A stretch of DNA of 5,240 bases from an uncultured Selenomonadales bacterium (GTDB lineage Bacteria > Bacillota > Negativicutes > Selenomonadales > Selenomonadaceae). The stretch's first letter is position 1. Every line of letters starts with the position of its first letter. The stretch is from contig CALEPR010000155.1 in assembly GCA_937910665.1 (NCBI GenBank), forward strand, positions 1 to 5,240. Reading direction: 5' to 3'. The notes beneath the pieces are model-generated. The model was not told where the DNA came from. It saw only the letters and a program-made list of their open reading frames with translations, and ran no database searches. Positions 1-4,520 of the stretch are shown here, in pieces. The translations under genes were made by a program, and so were the position numbers.

Positions 1-87
1 GAGATGAAATCGAACGCAAAAAAAATTGCCAAGCCAAATGCGGCAAAGGCAATTTCAAAAATTATTTCAAAAAATTTTTCAAAGTAA
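1..87 (+). CDS. C-terminal end of a possible unidentified protein (5' partial)
   Basis: The frame is open from the first base and reads 28 codons to a TAA at 85-87. The visible tail is lysine-rich, with alternating AK/SK steps (NAKKIAKPNAAKAISK and then IISKNFSK), as in basic disordered tails. A methionine codon at 4-6 is in frame, but nothing before it is visible, so a start there cannot be judged. It ends two bases before the stop of the convergent minus-strand gene. The same bases contain that gene's terminator hairpin, which constrains the sequence and could by itself account for some of the apparent coding character. No family can be named, and a chance open frame in AT-rich DNA is a real alternative. 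Confidence 0.3.
   Translation, partial: EMKSNAKKIAKPNAAKAISKIISKNFSK
18..55 (-). terminator. Intrinsic terminator of the LPP20-family gene
   Basis: Read on the minus strand, AAATTGCC (48-55) pairs with GGCAATTT (23-30), 8 bp. An inner GCC/GGC pair lies inside the loop, and a run of eight T follows (plus-strand A18-A25). It lies about 35 bases past the stop codon of the minus-strand gene at 90, inside the possible convergent reading frame. It has no T-tract on the plus strand. Confidence 0.65.
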
Positions 88-89
88 AT

Positions 90-1262
90 TTACTGGATAA
101 AAACTACATTCATGCTGTCGAGGAAATGAGTCGATTTATTTTCCAGCAAAACGCGGTTGGAATCTGCAACGCTCAAGACAGGATTGCTGTTAAAATTATC
201 CAGAGCGACGGCTCTAACGACGATAGGATTTTTTCCTGCGCGATCCAAATTATCCTCGCCGTCCGAGTAAGCAGCCATTCCAATTTCGACAATTTTGTCG
301 TAGTCAAGATTTTTGTCGCCGTAAATTGTTTCTTTATTTTCATTCTTGATGACAGGCGACATGACAGTTTGCAAATCCATTTCTCTGCAGTCGATTATAA
401 TTCCGGTGTAGCCGCCAATAATTTCAGCGTCGGACGACAAATTTTTTTGCTCAGACTTTGAATCTGTCTGCGGATTTTGCGGAGTAGAAATTTGCGGCGC
501 AACAGGCACTTTAACCGGCGGAATTTTCGGAGCTTGCGGGGGAGTCGGAACTACAACTTGAGCATCTTGCGGAGCTTCAACTTTTGGCAAGGAAGAAATA
601 TTTATGCTTGAAAGCGGTTCGACGACAACCTCAGGCGTGAAAAAAACTTTTCTCTGATAATCCAAAATGTTGCTGAAAACCGGCGAACTCATCTTCTGAA
701 GTTTTACTATTGTAGAACTGTCGCCGCTCACTACAATTTCAATTCTCTGCTGAACAGGAGTTTGAGCGGTATACGTCGGTTTTGTCGGCGCGACTGTAGG
801 AACAGGATCGGGGAACGGAGATTTTTTTTCATTCTTTTCAAAGACAACTCCGGCGAGAGAATTTGCGCTACCAAAAATTGGCATTTGCAAAGTCACGGCT
901 ACTCCTCCGTCATCTGTCTTTTCGGAACTGATTTTTCTCGCGCCCTTGATGACAGCATTGACTTTTGTTTTTATTGTACTGGAAATCAGCATCATCCCTG
1001 AAACAGTCGTTTCGCCGGTGACTTGAACTCCTTCGACTTGCTCGGCGAGATTTTTATAGGCGACAGCAATCGCGGCACTCTCTGCCAAAGTTTTTTTCTG
1101 TATATCTGTTTGTGCATTTTCGGGAGCGTAGCCGATTCCTGTGGCTGTGATAATTTTTTTATTCCAATCAACGCCGACAATAGGTGCGGCAAAAACATTT
1201 GCAGCAAAAATCGAAATTGTTGAAACTGCCAGCGCGGCGGAAAGCATTTTTTCCATTCGCAT
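90..1262 (-). CDS. Exported LPP20-family protein with proline-rich linker
   Basis: The product is 390 residues. The ATG at 1262 is chosen because AGGCAGG (1271-1277) lies 8 bases upstream; the longer open frame begins at a TTG inside the -10 box and cannot be the start. Residues 1-26 form a Sec signal peptide: basic MRMEK, a hydrophobic core, and a cleavage site near NVFAA-P. No lipobox cysteine is visible. Residues about 33-131 match the LPP20 pattern: TATGIGYAPENAQ, an Ala-rich helix with YKNLAEQVEGVQV, then VSGMM. Two Pro/Gln/Val-rich stretches (about 148-172 and 227-270) act as linkers. The C-terminal part (about 285-390) holds GYTGIIIDCR, MSPVIKNE, YGDKNLDY and NPIVVRAV, a conserved block I associate with LPP20-type proteins of diderm Firmicutes and Proteobacteria. 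A periplasmic or surface location is inferred. The molecular role of the family is unsettled, so no function is assigned. It is transcribed alone, divergent from the exporter gene. Confidence 0.88.
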   Translation of the reverse strand: MRMEKMLSAALAVSTISIFAANVFAAPIVGVDWNKKIITATGIGYAPENAQTDIQKKTLAESAAIAVAYKNLAEQVEGVQVTGETTVSGMMLISSTIKTKVNAVIKGARKISSEKTDDGGVAVTLQMPIFGSANSLAGVVFEKNEKKSPFPDPVPTVAPTKPTYTAQTPVQQRIEIVVSGDSSTIVKLQKMSSPVFSNILDYQRKVFFTPEVVVEPLSSINISSLPKVEAPQDAQVVVPTPPQAPKIPPVKVPVAPQISTPQNPQTDSKSEQKNLSSDAEIIGGYTGIIIDCREMDLQTVMSPVIKNENKETIYGDKNLDYDKIVEIGMAAYSDGEDNLDRAGKNPIVVRAVALDNFNSNPVLSVADSNRVLLENKSTHFLDSMNVVFIQ

Positions 1263-1297
1263 TTGTATAACCTGCCTTTCAAAATTTTTCTGTAGCA

Positions 1298-1326
1298 ATT
1301 ATACATGAATTTTTTAAAATTGCATT
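1298..1326 (-). promoter_or_regulatory. Probable promoter of the LPP20-family gene
   Basis: On the minus strand a perfect TATAAT lies at 1298-1303, with TG directly before it. The -35 at 17-bp spacing (AATGCA, 1321-1326) is poor. Transcription would start near 1291, giving a leader of about 29 bases before the ATG at 1262. A better -35 hexamer, TTGACT (1337-1342), is too far away for this -10 but could serve a weaker T/A-rich -10 near 1313-1319, so two overlapping promoters are possible. Confidence 0.45.
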
Positions 1327-1439
1327 AAAAATTTAAAGTCAACAAGAATTTCTGTACTTCGGTAAAATTTTTAATCAGTGCGGTTTAAATGTCTCAACTT
1401 ATCATTGCAATCTGCAGCAATTTTTTTTTGCAAATTGCT

Positions 1440-1468
1440 TTGACATTTAAAAAAGTTTATGCTAAAAA
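1440..1468 (+). promoter_or_regulatory. Probable promoter of the exporter gene
   Basis: A consensus -35 TTGACA (1440-1445) is followed by 17 bases and a weak -10, TAAAAA (1463-1468). Transcription would begin near 1475. This lies after the ATG at 1459 and before the TTG at 1501, which supports the TTG as the start of the protein. A 7-bp inverted repeat, GCAATTT/AAATTGC (1417-1423 and 1432-1438), abuts the -35 and could be a regulator site; that is speculative. Confidence 0.45.
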
Positions 1469-1500
1469 AAGTTTATTTGCGTTTTGGAGGGGGAATTTTT

Positions 1501-2676
1501 TTGCACAGACAAAAATATTTATCGCACAGAGCGATGATTGGATTTATAACTTTCATGAATATGTATCCGCCGCTTTCAACAGATATGTATTTGCCCGCTT
1601 TGCCGGAGATTGGAGAATATTTTTCCACGAGCGAATTTTTGGTTGGCTTGACGCTGACAGTATTTTTTTTGGTCTTTGCGGTGAGTATGGTTTTGTGCGG
1701 ACCGATCAGCGACAAGTATGGCAGGAGACCTGTTTTAATTTTCGGAACGGTGACTTACACAATAGCGTCGTTGGCTTGCGTTTTAGCTCCGAACATTTAT
1801 ATTTTAATTGTCGGCAGATTTTTTCAAGGTTTCGGCTCGGGGGCAGTCATCACAGTTTCAACGGCGTTGATCAAAGATTGTTTTCGCGGCAAAATTATGA
1901 CAAAAATTTTAGTTATAACTCAAGCACTGGGAGTTATCGGACCGATGGCAGCACCACTTGTTGGAGGAGTTTTACTTCGATTTACAGATTGGCATGGAGC
2001 GTTTTGGGCATTAACAGGACTTGGAATTATAAATTTAACTCTGGCTTTGCTTTTGACAGAAACTTTGCCGGAAGAAAAAAGATTTCAAGGAAAAGTTTTA
2101 AGTTCGCTGGCACTGCTTGCAAGTTTCGCGAAACAAAAACATTTCATGATGACTTTGATAATGTTTGCTTTTTTGTCCCTGCCTTTTATGGCTTACCTCA
2201 GCGTGTCGAGTTTTGTTTACATTGAAAACTTCAAACTTTCCGCGCAGGAATACAGTTACTTTTTCGCGGCAAATTCTGCAGTTTCAATCTTGGGACCGAT
2301 GATGTATTTGCGACTGAAAAAAGCGATGCCGCCGGCAAGACTTATGCAGTTGTGTTTTGCAGTTGCAATCACCAGCGGACTTTTAGTCTTGTTTCCGGGA
2401 CATTTCAGCGCATTTGCATTTTTATTTTCCTTCCTGCCTTTCACGGCGATTGGAGCTTTGGCAAGACCTTTCGGAATGGAAATTTTGCTGAACAAGGCGA
2501 AAGAAAATATTGGAACTGCATCGTCCATGATAAATTTTGTTCCAAACTTGTTCGGCAGTATCGGAATGGCTCTGGGAACTTTGCCGTGGGGAGATTTTAT
2601 CAATGGACTTGGAATAATAATTCTCGGCGCAACTTTGCTTTCAATTTTAATGTACAAGTTAGTTGGAGAGATTTAA
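1501..2676 (+). CDS. Bcr/CflA-type major facilitator multidrug exporter
   Basis: The protein is 391 residues from the TTG at 1501. That codon is preceded at 7-base spacing by GGAGGGGG (1486-1493), one of the strongest ribosome binding sites in the window. The in-frame ATG at 1459 has no such site and would lie before the predicted transcript start. The first membrane segment runs into PLSTDMYLPALPEI (residues 24-37), the hallmark of the Bcr/CflA subfamily of 12-helix DHA1 proton antiporters. Motif A, GPISDKYGRR, follows helix 2 (67-76), and the antiporter motif C appears as ALGVIGPMAAPLVGG (142-156). Long hydrophobic segments continue to the C-terminus, and the length is typical. Family members export drugs such as bicyclomycin and chloramphenicol, or small metabolites such as cysteine, by proton antiport across the inner membrane; the substrate here cannot be read from the sequence. 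It stands alone, divergent from the LPP20-family gene and convergent with speE. Confidence 0.93.
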   Translation: MHRQKYLSHRAMIGFITFMNMYPPLSTDMYLPALPEIGEYFSTSEFLVGLTLTVFFLVFAVSMVLCGPISDKYGRRPVLIFGTVTYTIASLACVLAPNIYILIVGRFFQGFGSGAVITVSTALIKDCFRGKIMTKILVITQALGVIGPMAAPLVGGVLLRFTDWHGAFWALTGLGIINLTLALLLTETLPEEKRFQGKVLSSLALLASFAKQKHFMMTLIMFAFLSLPFMAYLSVSSFVYIENFKLSAQEYSYFFAANSAVSILGPMMYLRLKKAMPPARLMQLCFAVAITSGLLVLFPGHFSAFAFLFSFLPFTAIGALARPFGMEILLNKAKENIGTASSMINFVPNLFGSIGMALGTLPWGDFINGLGIIILGATLLSILMYKLVGEI

Positions 2677-2686
2677 AAATTTCTGC

Positions 2687-2715
2687 AAAAAAAAATTCCC
2701 GAGCAAAGTCGAGAA
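2687..2715 (-). terminator. Intrinsic terminator of speE
   Basis: On the minus strand TTCTCGA (2709-2715) pairs with TCGGGAA (2696-2702), 7 bp including one G-U pair, across a 6-base loop. Nine T follow (plus-strand A2687-A2695). It begins 6 bases after the speE stop codon. The plus-strand side lacks an immediate T-tract, so a terminator for the convergent exporter gene is not evident here. Confidence 0.7.
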
Positions 2716-2721
2716 AAAATT

Positions 2722-3570
2722 TTAAATTTCGCGCAAAAGTTTTTCGACATAAGTCGGCAAGGCAAACGCGCCGCTGTGAATTTTTGTATTGTAATAATTT
2801 GTTTGAACATTCAACGCCTGCCATTTTTCAAAATTTGCGTCGGCGATTGGATGAATTTTTTTTGACGCAAAACCAAAAAGCCAATGACCTGAAGGATAAG
2901 TAGGAATATGAATTTGATAAACGCTGCTGACAGGAAAGGAATCGCCAATGCGTTTGTGAGCACGTTGCATCGCTGCCGCATCTTTCGAGTAGTATGGATT
3001 TTCATGCTGATTAACCATAATTCCGTCTGCCTTCAGAGCGTGGCGACAGTTGCCATAAAATTCTTTCGTGAAAAGTCCTTCGCCCGGTCCGAAAGGATCT
3101 GTCGGGTCAACAATTATTAAATCATATTCGTCCTCGACTCGGCGAATAAATTTCAAACCGTCCTCGAAAAAAATTTTTACTTTCGGATTGTCGAGACAAG
3201 CGGCAGTCTGCGGAATAAATTTTTTGCAAGCGTGAACGACTGCTTCATCAATTTCGACTAAATCAATTTTTTCAATTGTATCATACTTCAAAAGTTCGCG
3301 AGCAGTTCCTCCGTCGCCGCCGCCGACAAGCAAAACTTTTTTGACTTCAGGATTTGCACACATCGGAACGTGCGCGATCATTTCGTGATAAATAAATTCA
3401 TCTTTTTCAGTCAGCATAATTTTTCCGTCAAGAACCAACATTCTGCCGAACTCAGCCGAGTCAAAAATATCAATGCGCTGAAATTCGCTCGTTTCGCTGA
3501 AAAGTTGCTTATCAACTTTCAAAGAAAATTTTACATTCGGCGTGTGTTGCTCAGAAAACCAAAGTTCCAT
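2722..3570 (-). CDS. speE: Spermidine synthase (polyamine aminopropyltransferase)
   Basis: The product is 282 residues, the normal length for bacterial SpeE. It moves the aminopropyl group of decarboxylated S-adenosylmethionine to putrescine, giving spermidine and methylthioadenosine in the cytosol. Family marks are in order: the N-terminal beta region with FGRMLVLDGKIMLTEKDEF and YHEMIAHVP (41-69); the Rossmann glycine loop VGGGDGG (82-88); the acidic VEID (106-109), which binds the nucleoside; EDG (136-138); the catalytic loop VDPTDPFGPGEGLF (154-167), whose first Asp is the base (many homologs have DSTDP); and the C-terminal YYN...H...FALP block (259-272). The ATG at 3570 has AAGGAG (3578-3583) 7 bases upstream. 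No speD or other polyamine gene is adjacent, so the gene stands alone between its own promoter and terminator. The exact amine acceptor (putrescine or another diamine) cannot be proved from sequence. Confidence 0.95.
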   Translation of the reverse strand: MELWFSEQHTPNVKFSLKVDKQLFSETSEFQRIDIFDSAEFGRMLVLDGKIMLTEKDEFIYHEMIAHVPMCANPEVKKVLLVGGGDGGTARELLKYDTIEKIDLVEIDEAVVHACKKFIPQTAACLDNPKVKIFFEDGLKFIRRVEDEYDLIIVDPTDPFGPGEGLFTKEFYGNCRHALKADGIMVNQHENPYYSKDAAAMQRAHKRIGDSFPVSSVYQIHIPTYPSGHWLFGFASKKIHPIADANFEKWQALNVQTNYYNTKIHSGAFALPTYVEKLLREI

Positions 3571-3581
3571 AAAAAATCTCC

Positions 3582-3662
3582 TTATACAATGAATTTAGGT
3601 TTAAACAACTTTCCAATCTTGCCAAAAATTCTTTCGATATTTCTTTTATATCCTTTCCTCAT
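3582..3662 (-). CDS. Possible basic leader peptide upstream of speE
   Basis: The frame is 26 codons from an ATG at 3662 to a TAA at 3582-3584 and begins MRKGYKRNIERIFGKIGK. About nine of its residues are Lys or Arg against one Glu, so it is strongly basic. The ATG lies about 8 bases after the perfect TATAAT at 3671-3676, so translation would be leaderless or nearly so; no Shine-Dalgarno site is seen. Its stop codon overlaps the first two bases of the speE ribosome binding site AAGGAG, an arrangement that allows translational coupling or regulation. Basic leader peptides do control polyamine genes elsewhere (SpeFL upstream of speF in enterobacteria), but no homology to it is seen. In AT-rich DNA a frame this short can arise by chance. 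Confidence 0.3.
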   Translation of the reverse strand: MRKGYKRNIERIFGKIGKLFKPKFIV

Positions 3663-3670
3663 AATCTGGG

Positions 3671-3679
3671 ATTATATCA
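3671..3679 (-). promoter_or_regulatory. Extended -10 promoter of speE
   Basis: Minus-strand TGATATAAT (3671-3679) is a perfect extended -10 element (TGnTATAAT). No good -35 is present, which extended -10 promoters do not strictly need. Transcription would begin near 3664, leaving a leader of about 94 bases before the speE ATG. Confidence 0.6.
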
Positions 3680-3713
3680 CAAATTTTTTATGAATACACC
3701 TTCTGACTTTATG

Positions 3714-3744
3714 AAAAAAATTTTATCTAAACCCGATAAAATTT
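3714..3744 (-). repeat. AT-rich inverted repeat with T-tract upstream of the speE promoter
   Basis: A perfect 10-bp inverted repeat, AAATTTTATC (3718-3727) and GATAAAATTT (3735-3744), has a 7-base loop. On the minus strand it runs into a total of seven T. It could be a weak terminator or attenuator for transcripts from the promoter at 3825-3853, or a protein site upstream of the speE promoter. Only one G-C pair is in the stem, so termination would be inefficient. Confidence 0.3.
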
Positions 3745-3824
3745 CCACTTTATTCCTTCAGGAAAATTTGGCTTTCATTGAAGGCCGTTTTGTTGCTTGA
3801 TTTAGGTATTTTTTTATCGCCAGA

Positions 3825-3853
3825 GTAATAACAAGCAAAAAATTTTCAGTCAA
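3825..3853 (-). promoter_or_regulatory. Minus-strand promoter of module A, facing speE
   Basis: The -35 is TTGACT (3848-3853), the spacer is 17 bp and the -10 is TATTAC (3825-3830, 4 of 6 matches). The -35 and most of the spacer are nearly identical to those of the peptide promoter at 4153-4181. It reads left, toward speE, with no hydrophobic peptide gene after it. It is therefore either an extra distal speE promoter or the remnant of a lost third unit. Confidence 0.5.
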
Positions 3854-3883
3854 TGTCGCGGAATATTTTAAAAATACCTTGCA
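3832..3883. repeat. Divergent-promoter module, copy A
   Basis: This is a 52-bp sequence matched without gaps at 48 of 52 positions by 4160-4211. It runs from the spacer of the left-facing promoter, through its -35, to the -35 of the right-facing promoter. The shared core includes CAGTCAATGTCGCGGAA and AATACCTTGCA. Confidence 0.85.
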
Positions 3884-3907
3884 GAAGTTTTTAAAATCAA
3901 TTACAAT
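3879..3907 (+). promoter_or_regulatory. Plus-strand promoter of antisense RNA 1
   Basis: TTGCAG (3879-3884), a 17-bp spacer and TACAAT (3902-3907). It is the right-facing half of module A and reads toward the terminator at 3988-4016, with transcription starting near 3914. Confidence 0.55.
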
Positions 3908-3913
3908 TTCGGC

Positions 3914-4016
3914 AAACGAAAGAGTCGGTCGGCGTTAGCTTGTCGGCTTCCACTCAAAAAATTTTTTCTAGAATTTGTTTGAAACAGAAGCCGCTTTGCC
4001 GAGCGGCTTTTTATTT
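3914..4016 (+). ncRNA. Candidate antisense (antitoxin-like) RNA 1
   Basis: The bounds are predicted from the promoter at 3879-3907 and the strong terminator at 3988-4016, giving an RNA of about 103 bases with no credible reading frame. It converges on the hydrophobic peptide gene at 4018-4092 and ends two bases short of its stop codon, so it would pair only with the 3' untranslated part of that mRNA. An 8-base direct repeat, GCAAACGA (3912-3919 and 4069-4076), would let its 5' end also touch the peptide coding sequence. A role as antitoxin is inferred from this layout, as in Fst/par or TxpA/RatA; no sequence family is recognised. Confidence 0.45.
3988..4016 (+). terminator. Intrinsic terminator of antisense RNA 1
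   Basis: AAGCCGCT (3988-3995) pairs perfectly with AGCGGCTT (4002-4009) around a 6-base loop and is followed by TTTATTT. On the minus strand the same hairpin is followed by only CTGTTTC. It could be a weaker terminator for the opposing peptide mRNA, i.e. a shared two-way terminator as in par loci. Confidence 0.8.
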
Positions 4017-4017
4017 A

Positions 4018-4092
4018 CTAATCTTTGAAAAAGACTTCGTAAACGATAGCGACGGTCTGAATTACCGTGCAAACGACAATTATCATTTCCAT
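4018..4092 (-). CDS. Small hydrophobic peptide 1 (type I toxin-like)
   Basis: The peptide is 24 residues, beginning MEMIIVVCTVIQTV and ending in EVFFKD: a single Val/Ile-rich membrane segment with a short charged tail. The ATG at 4092 is chosen because GGAGGTGA (4099-4106), a near-perfect anti-16S match, lies 6 bases upstream. The other ATG at 4098-4100 overlaps that site and is out of frame. The promoter at 4153-4181 is close to consensus, giving a leader of about 54 bases in which the ribosome site can be masked by a hairpin (4099-4126). A converging short RNA ends at its stop codon. Such strong signals on a tiny hydrophobic frame, with antisense RNA, are typical of membrane-acting type I toxins (Fst, TxpA, BsrG). 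I recognise no specific family, and a small regulatory membrane peptide is the main alternative. Confidence 0.65.
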   Translation of the reverse strand: MEMIIVVCTVIQTVAIVYEVFFKD

Positions 4093-4098
4093 ACGCCA

Positions 4099-4126
4099 TC
4101 ACCTCCGAAACTAGTCTGAGAGGTAA
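4099..4126 (-). promoter_or_regulatory. Hairpin masking the ribosome site of peptide 1
   Basis: In the minus-strand leader TTACCTC (4120-4126) can pair with GAGGTGA (4099-4105), 7 bp including one G-U pair, across a 14-base loop. This buries nearly the whole Shine-Dalgarno site. Masking of this kind is a known trait of type I toxin mRNAs. Confidence 0.5.
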
Positions 4127-4152
4127 GCCGACCACCTTCCGACTCTGCGAAA

Positions 4153-4181
4153 ATTATAGCAAGCAAAAAAATTTCAGTCAA
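4153..4181 (-). promoter_or_regulatory. Promoter of peptide 1 (module B, left-facing)
   Basis: TTGACT (4176-4181), a 17-bp spacer and perfect TATAAT (4153-4158). Transcription would begin near 4146, so the mRNA would start with AGAGTCGG. Confidence 0.8.
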
Positions 4182-4211
4182 TGTCGCGGAAATTTTGAAA
4201 AATACCTTGCA
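4160..4211. repeat. Divergent-promoter module, copy B
   Basis: Second copy of the 52-bp module at 3832-3883 (48 of 52 identical, no gaps). It links unit 1 on its left and unit 2 on its right, holding the -35 boxes of peptide 1 and antisense RNA 2 back to back, 25 bp apart. Confidence 0.85.
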
Positions 4212-4234
4212 AAAAATTTCTTGGTAAGTATAAT
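4207..4234 (+). promoter_or_regulatory. Plus-strand promoter of antisense RNA 2
   Basis: TTGCAA (4207-4212), a 16-bp spacer and perfect TATAAT (4229-4234). This is the right-facing half of module B, starting transcription near 4241. Confidence 0.65.
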
Positions 4235-4261
4235 TTGTTCGGAAGTTGAAAGTTTTCGGCA

Positions 4262-4290
4262 ATAAAAAAGTCCTGCTACCAACAGGACTT
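4262..4290 (-). terminator. Intrinsic terminator of the peptide 2 mRNA
   Basis: On the minus strand AAGTCCTG (4283-4290) pairs perfectly with CAGGACTT (4268-4275) around the loop TTGGTAG, and TTTTATT follows. There is no T-tract on the plus strand, so it acts only on the left-going transcript. That transcript would run about 250 bases from 4514. Confidence 0.85.
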
Positions 4291-4350
4291 GTGCCATCGA
4301 GACGGTCAGCCTCTCATATAGTTTTTGAATTTGAAAAACGGTATAAGATT

Positions 4351-4385
4351 AGCCGCTAAGTTTATTTGCTTAGGCGGCTACTTTT
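4351..4385 (+). terminator. Possible terminator of antisense RNA 2
   Basis: AGCCGCTAAG (4351-4360) pairs with CTTAGGCGGCT (4369-4379) with one bulged G around an 8-base loop. A short ACTTTT tract follows. The right arm overlaps the end of the peptide 2 gene. The T-tract is short, so efficiency is doubtful. Confidence 0.45.
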
Positions 4386-4450
4386 GTGCTTACCATGAGC
4401 ACGATGGTTGTCACCACGATAACGGTGATGAAAAACTTCGCAAAACTCAT
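4370..4450 (-). CDS. Small hydrophobic peptide 2 (type I toxin-like)
   Basis: The peptide is 26 residues, beginning MSFAKFFITVIVVTTIV and ending STKVAA: a single membrane segment with one Lys near each end. The ATG at 4450 has TGAGGTGA (4456-4463) 5 bases upstream. The promoter at 4521-4549 is nearly consensus, and the terminator at 4262-4290 closes the transcript. The sequence is not alignable with peptide 1, but every surrounding element (promoter, strong and maskable ribosome site, converging RNA) is arranged the same way. A membrane-acting type I toxin is the best inference. I do not recognise a named family, and no toxicity can be read from the sequence. Confidence 0.62.
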   Translation of the reverse strand: MSFAKFFITVIVVTTIVLMVSTKVAA

Positions 4451-4458
4451 GTGCGTCA

Positions 4459-4473
4459 CCTCATTTTTGGAGG
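4459..4473 (-). promoter_or_regulatory. Small hairpin masking the ribosome site of peptide 2
   Basis: In the minus-strand leader CCTC (4470-4473) pairs with GAGG (4459-4462) of the Shine-Dalgarno site across 7 bases, with one more G-U pair outside. It is weaker than the equivalent hairpin of peptide 1. Confidence 0.3.
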
Positions 4474-4520
4474 CTTAGAATTTAATCGCCCCGCCTGTTG
4501 GCTTTGGCACTATGTAGGAA

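Larger units (their letters stand above)
3921..4146. repeat. Two-block inverted repeat bracketing unit 1
   Basis: AGAGTCGG (3921-3928) and GTCGGCTT (3942-3949) reappear inverted as CCGACTCT (4139-4146) and AAGCCGAC (4125-4132). Both RNAs of the unit therefore begin with the same two 8-base words. If the peptide mRNA reads past the hairpin at 3988-4009, its 5' and 3' ends could pair through 16 bp. Such end-to-end pairing holds many type I toxin mRNAs inactive. Confidence 0.7.
4241..4386 (+). ncRNA. Candidate antisense (antitoxin-like) RNA 2
   Basis: The start is set by the promoter at 4207-4234. The end is placed at the bulged hairpin 4351-4379 followed by ACTTTT, giving about 145 bases. It would pair with the whole 3' untranslated region of the peptide 2 mRNA and with its last codons (4370-4386). 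It contains the reverse complement of that mRNA's terminator hairpin. The long plus-strand frame beginning at 4325 has no ribosome site and is discounted. The antitoxin role is inferred from position only, and the 3' end is less certain than for RNA 1. Confidence 0.4.
4279..4501. repeat. 8-bp inverted repeat joining leader and terminator of peptide 2 mRNA
   Basis: CCAACAGG (4279-4286) and CCTGTTGG (4494-4501) are exact reverse complements. In the minus-strand mRNA the leader word CCAACAGG can pair with CCTGTTGG in the loop and stem of the terminator. A further G-U pair extends it to 9 bp. This mirrors the end-to-end pairing seen in unit 1. Confidence 0.55.

Noticed and set aside
126..461. A 111-codon plus-strand frame opposite the LPP20-family gene
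   Set aside because: It is antisense to a convincing gene, lacks a ribosome site and has no family features.
1404..1429. ATTGC/GCAAT hairpin followed by nine T upstream of the exporter promoter
   Set aside because: The stem is only 5 bp with an 8-base loop, and no plus-strand transcript is known to need ending there.
1389..2225. Long plus-strand frame overlapping the exporter gene
   Set aside because: It is an out-of-frame shadow of the Bcr/CflA gene, Phe/Arg/Cys-rich with no family motif.
3655..3756. GTG-started minus-strand frame after GAAGGA (begins MEILSGLDKIFF)
   Set aside because: It runs through the AT-rich inverted repeat and the speE promoter, and nothing else supports it.
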